A stretch of 64,000 nt of DNA. Origin: Arenicola marina (Eukaryota; Annelida; Polychaeta; Arenicolidae). The notes beneath the pieces were generated by a model, which was not told the origin of the DNA, made no database searches, and saw only the letters and a list, made by a program, of their open reading frames with translations. The DNA lies in NCBI GenBank assembly GCA_964019135.1, contig OZ025258.1, forward strand, positions 5,227,961 to 5,291,960. Reading direction: 5' to 3'. The position numbers and the translations under genes are program-made. This document shows positions 1-12,700 of the stretch, in pieces. Every line of letters begins with the position of its first letter. Positions within the stretch are counted from its first letter, which is position 1.

Positions 1-482
1 CGTCGGTACGTGGAACCCTGAGTTCCTGGCCTTTCCCCTTTTTGTACCCGTTCGGACTGACCAGTGTGGGCGTGGCGATACCCCTCATTGGTCAGTCTGC
101 CCGAGGTCACCGAGCTGGTGATTGGCTGCTTAGGCCGCTAATCGGCCACCATGCGTGTCCGCCCCTGCGGGCGGACCAGGCCCCGCATGGCCTCGCTGAG
201 CCGTGTAACACAGGTCTAACACCTTTATCAGAGTTCTGTAATCACTGTCCGTGCAATGCTGGCTTCTGTCAGGGTTGAAGAAACGGGGGGCAGGGTATGT
301 ACGGTGTGTGGGGGGGGGGGGATGGGGAGGGGAGGGGGGGGGCATGGTAAGTGGCATGGCTGTGCTATAGAGTCATCATAGTGGTTTTCATTTTGTATCG
401 TTACACTGATTGAATCATGCAAATATCTGCACGAGTTGAGTTGTTTGCATACAACAAACGTCATGATGAGAGATACCGCAGA
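1..482. other. Non-coding flank, no gene seen
   Basis: I see no supported exon here. A short inverted repeat (GACTGACCA at about 56-64 and its complement at about 90-98) and a G-rich stretch near 305-345 are the only visible structures. Confidence 0.5.
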
Positions 483-810
483 GACGGGGGGTGGGGGTGG
501 GGGCGATATCCCGCTGCCGGGGGTGGGGGGTGGGGNNNNNNNNNNNNNNNNNNNNNNNNNNNNNNNNNNNNNNNNNNNNNNNNNNNNNNNNNNNNNNNNN
601 NNNNNNNNNNNNNNNNNNNNNNNNNNNNNNNNNNNNNNNNNNNNNNNNNNNNNNNNNNNNNNNNNNNNNNNNNNNNNNNNNNNNNNNNNNNNNNNNNNNN
701 NNNNNNNNNNNNNNNNNNNNNNNNNNNNNNNNNNNTATCCCGCTGCCGGGGGTGGGGCTGGGGCGATATCCCGCTGCCGGGGGGTGGGGGGTGGGGCGAT
801 ATCCCGCTTA
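483..810. repeat. G-rich minisatellite spanning an assembly gap
   Basis: Both sides of the N gap carry the same unit, GCGATATCCCGCTGCC followed by a run of G with T interruptions. Units of about 28-33 bp are visible at 503-535 and 736-810, so the gap most likely hides more copies of this array. The G tracts could form quadruplexes. Confidence 0.8.
536..735. other. Assembly gap (200 N)
   Basis: Exactly 200 undetermined bases, a conventional placeholder length. It lies inside a G-rich tandem repeat, which explains the assembly failure; the true length is unknown. Confidence 0.99.
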
Positions 811-840
811 GGAACGAGCTTCCCTCTGCTGGCAGAGTGG
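811..840 (-). promoter_or_regulatory. Possible CTCF-like motif
   Basis: The reverse strand reads CCAGCAGAGGGAAGCTC, close to the CTCF core consensus CCASYAGRGGGCRCY apart from an extra base and a C-to-A change. An almost identical 28-bp sequence recurs at 30075-30100, also beside a minisatellite. Binding is not shown by the sequence. Confidence 0.25.
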
Positions 841-1262
841 GGGTGGCTCTAGGTGGGAGTGCGCGTATTCTCTACAACAGTGCTGACTCGCTAGGTGGGT
901 ATGCTCCGTAATCGACCATGTGTACGCCTAGACATACTGGTAGCATAAGGTTTTCTCATTTACTCAGGCCATAGCGCCATCAACTGAATGTTGAGAACAT
1001 TGGGATCCTGGATGAAAAAAAAAGTGTTTTCGCCAATGGATATGTTTTGGGCAGAAATTAGTTTTTGCATTATGATACACATGGCCTTTCATAGGCAGCC
1101 TTCAGTGGTGTAGGCGGCAGAGCGACGCCATGTGGCGGAGTATGCGGCCTGGCTCCCGAGGACGTCATAACGCCCCCCTCAGAACCCCGCTTCCCTTTCC
1201 AAAGCAGCTGTCGATACAGCACTGTCACCCGAAGGGATTACACAAGCCATTCAGGGGATATA
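841..1262. other. Non-coding, downstream of the CARD gene
   Basis: No exon, tRNA or recognisable repeat is visible. This is the region just past the polyadenylation signals of the minus-strand CARD gene. Confidence 0.5.
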
Positions 1263-1312
1263 GCAGCTTTATTTACTGGGCAGTCGCAGCTTTATTTACT
1301 GGGCAGTCGCAG
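1263..1312 (-). promoter_or_regulatory. Duplicated polyadenylation signal overlapping the stop codon
   Basis: A 23-bp unit (core CAGCTTTATTTACTGGG on the plus strand) is present twice in tandem. Each copy gives AATAAA on the minus strand, at 1291-1296 and 1268-1273. The first AATAAA contains the TAA stop codon (1292-1294) of the CARD gene, so stop and signal overlap and a second signal lies 23 bp downstream. Confidence 0.7.
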
Positions 1313-3798
1313 CTCAATGACGTTGGTGCCAAAGACGCCTCTGTTCTCCCGGGGGTTGACCTTCTTGGGCCACTGGGTGGACTCTGTGGTGTTGCTGGCG
1401 GTGAGCAGGGACGAGACGCTTTGCCTTATGAGTCCCTCCCCCTGTCTTACAGGTAGCGAACTCCCCAGGCCCTCCCCCTGTCTTGCAGAGGAGGGAACCC
1501 CCAGGCCCTCCCCCTGTCTGACCCGCGGGAGGGTGCGCGTCGCCGCCGCTGCCCCGACACTGTGGCCGGCAGAACAATCCGAACCTGAAGTAGTTGCGCC
1601 ATTAATACTGTCACGTGGCATGCGTACGTCACTGCGATCGCCTTCTAAACGTACAAGGTCAGCTCTCGCGCCTTGCGCGGCGGGGACTTTGTCCACACTG
1701 GGGGCCAGGCTCCCATCACCCGAGGCACCGCCAACCGCAACGTCTTCCCCGTTACTATTGCCGTTAATGTCGGCGCCACCGCAGCGCCGGTCTGGAGTGC
1801 CATCACTGGCCCCATGGCTCAGCCTCCGCTGGTCTGCCGTAGGGCCTGCAGGACACGGCATCCCACTGCTGCCACCCTGGGCTGTCCTCGCACCCTGGCG
1901 GCCCGCACCCCCAGGGGAATGACACCCCTCTGCGGGCGGACTGACCCGGCTAACATAGCCGGCCACCAGCTCCGGAGGCACTGCGTCCTGTGCCTCATTC
2001 ACCTTGTGAGTAGCGACCTCCTCTTTGGATTCTGGGGGGACCTTCCACGCATGCCCTGACTTGGTTTGTTCGTCGGTCTCCTCCAGGGTTTTCCCCAGCT
2101 TTCGGATCTCCTCCGTACGGTCCTCAGCCTCCACAACCTCAAAGTTGGCTAGCTTCCGGTGTAATTCCTCCACCCTGGAATCGCCTTTTTGCCTAGCAAC
2201 CCAGTCTTCTATTTTATCCCCATCCGGCGACTGGGCGGATGTCAGCTTGGAGTTGGAGACCTCTGTGGCCTCTCTCTTCAGGTCGGTACTGGGTGGAGGT
2301 TTAGTGCCAGGACGGCTGTATTTCAAGCGCGTGACATTGGAGCCGCCGTTGACGACCTTGTTGCGTGTGGAGGCTGCGCCGGTCGCGGTCCGTTTGACCA
2401 GCGGCTGCTGCTGCTGCCGTCTGTCCAGCAGGCGAGACGCGGCACGTGGCTGGGGCTTATCGCTGGCCGTGGTACCCCCGCCAATGTCCATCCCTCGCGG
2501 CTGTGTCGTCCCCGGGGTAATACCACCGGCTGTAGTCGCCTCGTCCGCCTCGCATTGTTGGCTGTCGCGGGAGGGTTCGGACACTGGCTGCCCCTCCCCA
2601 GATATGGATCGGCTGGAGGGGGCCCCCGCCGTGCCGTACACGTGTCCCCCGCGGTTGCCATTGCCATCACTGCACGCCGTCTGGATGCGGCTGGAGCACC
2701 TGGAGGCGTCCGAGCTGAGCTCGGTATCACTCCGGAGAAGGTTGTCGTTTTGGTCGAGATCCGGAAGAAGGGTGACCAGCGAGTGGAGCCGGACGTCCGC
2801 CGACCCCAGATGGCGCTCCAGAGCCTTCTGCAGCTCCCGGAGCTGGATCCGCTTCTGCTCCACCGTCACGTGGATCGTGTCGATCTGCTTCCGGTGCTGT
2901 TGCCGGGCCTTCTTCCGGAGCATCTGGCCCTCCCTGTTCAGCTCCGCGATGTGGGACTGCTTCTCCTTGACCTCGCGCTCCAGACGCCGGATCTCCTGGA
3001 AGTTGTGGACCATGGAGAGGACCTCGCTCTCCAGCTTCCGCTTCTGGCGGTACGTCTTCCGGAGAGCGTCCTTGACTGTCTGCATGTCGGACATCAACTC
3101 CCGGAACACCACCATCGCGCGCTCCAGCTCCGTCCGCACCGTGACGCCCTGCACGTAACCACGGTTACCGATACCCGTGATGACGTCATTGAGTATCTGG
3201 GCGACTGCCTCCATCTTTTCCTGCAGGGAGGCGCCGTTGTTCTTGAGGCTGTTGAGGCCGTGTGCTCTGCGGGCGCTCCTCGCTCGGCCTGGATCGCCGC
3301 CATTACCCGAGATCCCGTCACCGAAAGTCCCGGACTTGGACGCCGGCTGGATCCCGGCTCCGTGCGTCTCCAGGAACTCCAACACCTCCTGCATGTTGCT
3401 GTAAAATCCACAAATCTTCTCGAAGCCGATAATTCCGCGTAGCTGTTCCTTCAGCGTCCCGAGGTATTTGTTACACTCCTTGAGGTAGGAGCGGGAGAGG
3501 AAGTCCCCGCGGATCTCGGTCACCAGTTCCTCGCCGAGCGTGGCGCACACGTTGATAAAGCTGTTGACCTGGCTGGTCTCGAGCTGCAGGCGGGAGAGCT
3601 GGCCCTCCATGGCGTGCAGCTCGTCCTCCCTCTGCTGCAGGTCGCGGCCCTGCTCCTCCAGCATCAGCTCGTGGCGCCGCTCGGCGAAGCGCTTGATGAC
3701 GGGGGCGCTGTGCTTGTAGATGGCGACGAAGCGGTCCACGAGGGTGTCGGACAGGTCCTGGCAGTGCGGGGAGATCTCCTTCCGGAAGCAATCCGTGG
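1292..3798 (-). CDS. CARD/coiled-coil gene, exon 3 (coiled coils, disordered tail, stop)
   Basis: The exon opens after the acceptor TTGTAG at 3799-3804 with two bases completing a split Ala codon. It first encodes a short segment rich in charged residues, then heptad-like sequence with many Glu, Leu, Gln and Arg (RRHELMLEEQGRDLQQRE and later KRKLESEVLSMVHNFQEIR). The tail has low complexity and includes a 7-residue motif RQGEGLG repeated three times near the C terminus. It ends at TAA 1292-1294. No intron is apparent inside this 2.5-kb exon, and the opposite strand is also largely open because of its high GC content, which I treat as a shadow. Confidence 0.85.
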
Positions 3799-6700
3799 CT
3801 ACAACCCGTCAGCAACAAGACATCATTAAAGTTGCTCATGCACCAAGTGTTCACCTAAATTACGAAACGTTTTGGAGAAATGTTTGGACACATTATCAGA
3901 TTATCTGACTGTGAGAATGTTCAAAGGCAAAGAACAGCAGCAATGCCCGAATTATTACGTAGTACACAACCAGTTAGCCTTCATGGATAACTTCCACTCA
4001 CATTCTTAACAAAATTGGTCAGGTAAAATATAGCCGTGTGAGTAACTTTAACGCCAAACACATAGAAAGGTGTCGGGTTGTCCCATGATGCACCAGGAAC
4101 CAGCATGGACTTGCTAACTTGACCACAGGCAGAACAATTATACTAGACTGTAATTAAGGCCTTCAAAGCGTTAGAAAACAATAGTATCTGTTCATGTGTT
4201 TCAGGACAAAAACATTTGTAATGATAATGATCTCTTGTTGACCCAAACCTTCCAGGGTCTTGAGATATTCTGCGACGTGCGGATGGTCACACTCTAGCAG
4301 AGCCTCACAGAACTGGTCGAAGGCGTTGGGGCCCCGGGCCGGCAGGTAGTCCAACATGGCACTGATCTGCTCAGACTTCATCCTGCGAGACTGTAACGAG
4401 GGTAGAAAGCAATCTGGGAATCGTTTGGACCATCTCGCCAGATAAACCACATGTAACTAACTTAAAGTACTGCTATGACGTCATCCTATTGTCTTAACTG
4501 TACATTCATTTTCAAGAATGTCCTGTTTTAGCGAGCTGATCAATTGAGAGTGACTCAAGTGTTACACTTCAGTGTTACGAAATCGACAATCGCAGTCAAT
4601 GTCAATCATGAGCAATAAGTGAGCTTCTCCGAAACTTGTCACAACCACAATGGATGATGAACTGGAAGCGTGACGCCCGATGGAATGCTCTAGCAAAAAC
4701 AGATTTCTGTTTAAAACAAGCGTAGGTCACGTGAAATTGAGATCATATTTAATTCTTATGCAAAATATATACCGACATTTCCTTATATCCTATAATCACA
4801 CAGAAAAATCATTTTTCTTCTCGTGAATCCCACAAAACTCTTTGAAAGAATTTTTGCAAAGCGTATCATATCCATCGACAACAGACTTCACGTGACATTC
4901 CTTGTAAACCCGATCGCAACATCGCTGCATATCATATCCTGTTAATATCCAATACTTTGAACGATCGCTTCATTTTCCATCTATAAATGACAATGATCGT
5001 CTGTATAATGAAACATGATCCATGCTGGGGCAAACCACTGCTTCAGCATAGCTCACGTATGACTCTAGCCTACCATGTTCTAACATAATACATGTCGTGG
5101 GTTCTAAGAAGGAAGATGGACCCTTCAGTCAGCTCTGTTATTGTTTTGGGAAGCGAGCGTTGCAATGTACATTTTAAAGGGACTCATATTCACACTACCG
5201 TGTAACAGTTCATTCTTGAAAAGATATGTACTCGGCTTCTGCCTCGTACATTCCTTTTCATTAAGACATTGTTATGACGTCATTCTTTTGTTACAAGTGT
5301 TGATTCTTATCAACGAATCAACACTTTATGAGTAGACTTTGTTCCACCCGAGGTTGGGCGTCAAATGTTACTCACTTATTACATGAGTAGAAAAGTACAG
5401 CTACTTCTCCGTCACCACGGCAAATAGGAAAGGGAATGAAATATTTCTTTAGGCCGCTTTTATGCACGCGACGATGAAGGATGAATGGATGAAATCTGCC
5501 CCAGTTCCCAGGGGCCGTATTTATAATGACCTCGTAAGTTACGCACCAAAAATGCATTTTCGTCTTAGCCTCACCAGCTCGTTTTTTATAGTATGCGAAC
5601 CGCTAAATTGGTGAATCCACGTGATACACAAACGGGCGATAACACCCTCAAGGCCTGTTAACGGGCGATAACACCCTCAAGGCCTGTTAACGGGCGATAA
5701 CACCCTCAAGGCCTGTTAACGGGCGATAACACCCTCAAGGCCTGTTAACGGGCGATAACACCCTCAAGGCCTGTTAACGGGCGATAACACTCTCAAGGCC
5801 TGTTAACGGGCGATAACACCCCCAAGGCCTGTTAACGGGCGATAACACCCTCAAGGCCTGTTAACGGGCGATAACACTCTCAAGGCCTGTTAACGGGCGA
5901 TAACACCCTCAAGGCCTGTTAACGGGCGATAACACCATCAAGGCCTGTTAACGGGCGATAACACCCTCAAGGCCTGTTAACGGGCGATAACACCATCAAG
6001 GCCTGTTAACGGGCGATAACACCCTCAAGGCCTGTTAACGGGCGATAACACCCTCAAGGCCTGTTAACGGTCGATAACACCCTCAAGGCCTGTTAACGGG
6101 CGATAACACTCTCAAGGCCTGTTAACGGGCGACACCCTCAAGGCCTGTTAACGGGCGATAATACCATCAAGGCCTGTTAACGGGCGATAACACTCTCAAG
6201 GCCTGTTAACGGGCGATAACACTCTCAAGGCCTGTTAGCGGGCGATAACACCCTCAAGGCCTGTTAACGGGCGATAACACCCTCAAGGCCTGTTAACGGG
6301 CGATAACACTCTCAAGGCCTGTTAGCGGGCGATAACACCCTCAAGGCCTGTTAACGGGCGATAACACCCTCAAGGCCTGTTAACGGGCGATAACACCCTC
6401 AAGGCCTGTTAACGGGCGATGACACCCTCAAGGCCTGTTAACGGGCGATAACACTCTCAAGGCCTGTTAACGGGCGATAACACCCCCAAGGCCTGTTAAC
6501 GGGCGATAACACCCTCAAGGCCTGTTAACGGGCGATAACACTCTCAAGGCCTGTTAACGGGCGATAACACCCTCAAGGCCTGTTAACGGGCGATAACACC
6601 CCCAAGGCCTGTTAACGGGCGATAACACCCTCAAGGCCTGTTAACGGGCGATAACACCATCAAGGCCTGTTAACGGGCGATAACACCCTCAAGGCCTGTT

Positions 6701-9700
6701 AACGGGCGATAACACCCTCAAGGCCTGTTAACGGGCGATAACACCCTCAAGGCCTGTTAACGGGCGATAACACTCTCAAGGCCTGTTAACGGGCGACACC
6801 CTCAAGGCCTGTTAACGGGCGATAATACCATCAAGGCCTGTTAACGGGCGATAACACTCTCAAGGCCTGTTAACGGGCGATAACACTCTCAAGGCCTGTT
6901 AGCGGGCGATAACACCCTCAAGGCCTGTTAACGGGCGATAACACCCTCAAGGCCTGTTAACGGGCGATAACACCCTCAAGGCCTGTTAACGGGCGATAAC
7001 ACTCTCAAGGCCTGTTAGCGGGCGATAACACCCTCAAGGCCTGTTAACGGGCGATAACACCCTCAAGGCCTGTTAACGGGCGATAACACCCTCAAGGCCT
7101 GTTAACGGGCGATGACACCCTCAAGGCCTGTTAACGGGCGATAACACTCTCAAGGCCTGTTAACGGGCGACACCCTCATGGCCTGTTAACGGGCGATAAC
7201 ACCCTCAAGGCCTGTTAACGGGCGATAACACTCTCAAGGCCTGTTAACGGGCGACACCCTCAAGGCCTGTTAACGGGCGATAACACCCTCAAGGCCTGTT
7301 AACGGGCGATAACACTATCAAGGCCTGTTAACGGGAGATAACACTCTCAAGGCCTGTTAACGGGCGATAACACCCTCAAGGCCTGTTAACGGGCGATAAC
7401 ACTCTCAAGGCCTGTTAACGGGCGATAACACCATCAAGGCCTGTTAACGGGCGATAACACCCTCAAGGCCTGTTAACGGGCGATAACACCATCAAGGCCT
7501 GTTAACGGGAGATAACACCCTCAAGGCCTGTTAACGGGCGATAACACCCCCAAGGCCTGATAACGGGCGATAACACCCTCAAGGCCTGTTAACGGGCGAT
7601 AACACCATCAAGGCCTGTTAACGGGAGATAACACCCTCAAGGCCTGTTAACGGGCGATAACACCCCCAAGGCCTGATAACGGGCGATAACACCCTCAAGG
7701 CCTGTTAACGGGCGATAACACCCTCAAGGCCTGTTAACGGGCGATAACACTCTCAAGGCCTGTTAACGGGCGATAACACCCTCAAGGCCTGTTAACGGGC
7801 GATAACACTCAAGGCCTGTTAACGGGCGATAACACCCTCAAGGCCTGTTAACGGGCGATAACACCCTCAAGGCCTGTTAACGGGCGATAACACCTTCAAG
7901 GCCTGTTAACGGGAGATAACACTCTCAAGGCCTGTTAACGGGCGATAATACTCTCAAGGCCTGTTAACGAGCTAATAACACCCTCAAGGCCTGTTAACGG
8001 GCGATAACACCCGCAAGGCCTGTTAAGGGGCGATAATACCCTCAAGGCCTGTTAACGGGCGATAACACCCTCAAGGCCTGTTAACGGGCGATAACACCCT
8101 CAAGGCCTGTTAACGGGCGATAACACTCTCAAGGCCTGTTAACGGGCGATAACACCCTCAAGGCCTGTTAACGGGCGAAAACACCCTCAAGGCCTGTTAA
8201 CGGGCGATAACACCCTCAAGGCCTGTTAACGGGCGATAACACTCTCAAGGCCTGTTAACGGGCGACACCCTCAAGGCCTGTTAACGGGCGATAACACCCT
8301 CAAGGCCTGTTAACGGGCGATAACACTCTCAAGGCCTGTTAACGGGCGATACCACCCTCAAGGCCTGTTAACGGGCGATAACACTCTCAAGGCCTGTTAA
8401 CGGGCGATAACACCCTCAAGGCCTGTTAACGGGCGATAACACTCTCAAGGCCTGTTAACGGGCGATAACACTCTCAAGGCCTGTTAACGGGCGATAACAC
8501 CCTCAAGGCCTGTTAACGGGCGATAACACCCGCAAGGCCTGTTAACGGGCGATAACACCCTCAAGACCTGTTAACGGGCCATAACACCCTCAAGGCCTGT
8601 TAACGGGCGATAACACCCTCAAGGCCTGTTAACGGGCGATAACACTCTCAAGGCCTGTTAACGGGCGATACCACCCTCAAGGCCTGTTAACGGGCGATAA
8701 CACTCTCAAGGCCTGTTAACGGGCGATAACACTCTCAAGGCCTGTTAACGGGCGATAACACCCTCAAGGCCTGTTAACGGGCGATAACACTCTCAAGGCC
8801 TGTTAACGGGCGATAACACTCTCAAGGCCTGTTAACGGGCGATAACACCCTCAAGGCCTGTTAACGGGCGATAACACCCTCAAGGCCTGTTAACGGGCGA
8901 TAACACCCTCAAGGCCAGTTAACGGGCGATAACACTCTCAAGGCCTGTTAACGGGCGATAACACCCTCAAGGCCTGTTAACGGGCGATAACACCCTCAAG
9001 GCCTGTTAACGGGCGATAACACTCTCAAGGCCTGTTAACGGGCGATAACACCCTCAAGGCCTGTTAACGGGCGATAACACCCTCAAGGCCTGTTAACGGG
9101 CGATAACACCCTCAAGGCCTGTTAACGGGCGATAACACTCTCAAGGCCTGTTAACGGGCGATAACACCCTCAAGGCCTGTTAACGGGCGATAACACTCAA
9201 AGCCTGTTAACGGGAGATAACACTCTCAAGGCCTGCTAACGGGCGATAACACTCTCAAGGCCTGTTAACGGGCGATAACACTCTCAAGGCCTGTTAACAG
9301 GCGATAACACTCTCAAGGCCTGTTAACGGGCGATAACACTCTCAAGGCCTGTTAACGGGCGATAACACTCTCAAGGCCTGTTAACGGGCGATAACACCCT
9401 CAAGGCCTGTTAACAGGCGATAACACCCTCAAGGCCTGTTAACGGGCGATAACACTCTCAAGGCCTGTTAACGGGCGATAACACACTCAAGGCCTGATAA
9501 CGGGCGATAACACCCTTAAGGCCTGTTAACGGGCGATAACACCCTCAAGGCCTGTTAACGGGCGATAACACCCTCAAGGCCTGTTAACGGGCGATAACAC
9601 CCTCAAGGCTGTTAACGGGCGATAACACTCAAGGCCTGTTAACGGGCGATAACACTCTCAAGGCCTGCTAACGGGCGATAACACTCTCAAGGCCTGTTCA

Positions 9701-12700
9701 CGGGCGATAACACTCTCAAGGCCTGTTAACAGGCGATAACACTCTCAAGGCCTGTTAACGGGCGATAACACTCTCAAGGCCTGTTAACAGGCGATAACAC
9801 TCTCAAGGCCTGTTAACGGGCGATAACACCCTCAAGGTCTGTTAACGGGCGATAACACCCTCAAGGCCTGTTAACGGGCGATAACACTCTCAAGGCCTGT
9901 TAACGGGCGATAACACCCTCAAGGCCTATTAACGGGCGATAACACCCTCAAGGCCTGTTAACGGGCGATAACACCCTCAAGGCCTGTTAACGGGCGATAA
10001 CACCCTCAAGGCCTGTTAACGGGCGATAACACTCTCAAGGCCTGTTAACGGACGATCACACTCTCAAGGCCTGTTAACGGGCGATAACACTCTCAAGGCC
10101 TGTTCACGGGCGATAACACACTCAAGGCCTGTTAACAGGCGATAACACCCTCAAGGTCTGTTAACGGGCGATAACACTCTCAAGGCCTGTTAACGGGCGA
10201 TAACACCCTCAAGGCCTGATAACGGGCGATAACACCCTCAAGGCCTGTTAACGGGCGATAACACCCTCAAGGCCTGTTAACGGGCGATAACACTCTCAAG
10301 GCCTGTTAACGGGCGATAACACCCTCAAGGCCTGTTAACGGGCGATAACACCCTCAAGGCCTGTTAACGGGCGATAACACCCTCAAGGCCTGTTAACGGG
10401 CGATAACACCCTCAAGGCCTGTTAACGGGCGATAACACTCAAGGCCTGTTAACGGGAGATAACACTCTCAAGGCCTGCTAACGGGCGATAACACTCTCAA
10501 GGCCTGTTCACGGGCGATAACACTCTCAAGGTCTGTTAACAGGCGATAACACTCTCAAGGCCTGTTAACGGGCGATAACACTCTCAAGGCCTGTTAACGG
10601 GCGATAACACTCTCAAGGCCTGTTAACGGGCGATAACACCCTCAAGGCCTGTTAACGGGCGATAACACCCTCAAGGCCTGTTAACGGGCGATAACACCCT
10701 CAAGGCCTGTTAGCGGGCGATAACACTCTCAAGGCCTGTTAACGGGCGATAACACCCTCAAGGCCTGTTAACGGGCGATAACACTCAAGGCCTGTTAACG
10801 GGCGATAACACTCTCAAGGCCTGCTAACGGGCGATAACACTCTCAAGGCCTGTTAACGGGCGATAACACTCTCAAGGCCTGTTAACAGGCGATAACACTC
10901 TCAAGGCCTGTTAACGGGCGATAACACTCTCAAGGCCTGTTAACGGGCGATAACACTCTAAAGGCCTGTTAACGGGCGATAACACCCTCAAGGCCTGTTA
11001 ACGGGCGATAACACCCTCAAGGCCTGTTAACGGGCGATAACACCCTCAAGGCCTGTTAACGGGCGATAACACTCTCAAGGCCTGTTAACGGGCGATAACA
11101 CCCTCAAGGCCTGTTAACGGGCGATAACACCCTCAAGGCCTGTTAACGGGCGATAACACTCTCAAGGCCTGTTAACGGGCGATAACACCCTCAAGGCCTG
11201 TTAACGGGCGATAACACCCTCAAGGCCTGTTAACGGGCGATAACACTCTCAAGGCCTGTTAACGGGCGATAACACCCTCAAGGCCTGTTAACGGGCGATA
11301 ACACTCTCAAGGCCTGTTAACGGGCGATAACACCCTCAAGGCCTGTTAACGGGCGATAACACTCTCAAGGCCTGTTAACGGGCGATAACACCCTCAAGGC
11401 CTGTTAACGGGCGATAACACCCTCAAGGCCTGTTAACGGGCGATAACACCCTCAAGGCCTGTTAACGGGCGATAACACCCTCAAGGCCTGTTAACGGGCG
11501 ATAACACCCTCAAGGCCTGTTATCACCCATTGCTGCTGCTGTACCATGGAGGGTTATCGGTCGTCATGGTTAATGCGGTGTTTACCAACAAGTAGGCCAA
11601 GTACGGGCCGGACCATTAGGTACCCGGAGGTGTGTGTGTGGGGGGCTGGGCTATACACACATATCAACACATATCTTACTTAGAAATTTACAGAAAAAAA
11701 ATATGGCCCCCCTCTGGGTCCATTGACCCGTTCCTAACCCCCGACCAACAGCTGTGTAATGGATCCCTGCGGGCTGTGGCGGCCTGGACGGTGGGTGACA
11801 CCCCTGCAGGCTGTGGCGGCCTGTACGGGGGGGGGACTCCTGCAGGCTGTGGCGGCCTGTACGGTGGGTGACACCCCTGCAGGCTGTGGCGGCCTGTACG
11901 GTGGGTGACACCCCTGCAGGCTGTGGCGGCCTGTACGGGGGGGGGGACCCCTGCAGGCTGTGGCGGCCTGTACGGTGGGTGAAACCCCTGCAGGCTGTGG
12001 CGGCCTGTACGGTGGGTGACACCCCTGCAGGCTGTGGCGGCCTGTACGGTGGGTGACACCCCTGCGGGCTGTGGCGGCCTGTACGGTGGGTGACACCCTG
12101 CAGGCTGTGGCGGCCTGTACGGTGGGTGACACCCCTGCAGGTTGTGACGGCCTGTACGGTTGGTGACACCCCTGCAGGCTGTGGCGGCCTGTACGGTGGG
12201 TGACACCCCTGCAGGCTGTGGCGGCCTGTACGGTGGGTGACACCCCTGCAGGCTGTGGCGGCCTGTACGGTTGGTGACACCCCTGCAGGCTGTGGCGGCC
12301 CGTACGGTGGGTGACACCCCTGCAGGCTTTGGCGGCCTGTACGGTGGGTGACACCCCTGCAGGTTGTGGCGGCCTGTACGGTGGGTGACACCCCTGCAGG
12401 CTGTGGCGGCCTGTACGGTGGGTGACACCCCTGCAGGTTGTGGCGGCCTGTACGGTGGGTGACACCCCTGCAGGCTGTGGCGGCCTGTACGGTGGGTGAC
12501 ACCCCTGCAGGCTGTGGCGGCCTGTACGATGGGTGACATCCCTGCAGGCTGTGGCGGCCTGTACGGTGGGTGACACCCCTGCAGGTTGTGGCGGCCTGTA
12601 CGGTGGGTGACACCCCTGCAGGCTGTGGCGGCCTGTACGGTGGGTGACATCCCTGCAGGCTGTGGCGGCCTGTACGGTGGGTGACACCCCTGCAGGTTGT

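Noticed and set aside
1317..3442. Plus-strand open frames of 377 and 417 codons opposite CARD exon 3
   Set aside because: Antisense shadows of a GC-rich coding exon; peptides are Ser/Arg/Leu-rich without domains.
5631..11523. Possible CRISPR array (regular 29-bp repeat)
   Set aside because: Units are contiguous with no spacers, and the context is an animal intron; it is a minisatellite.
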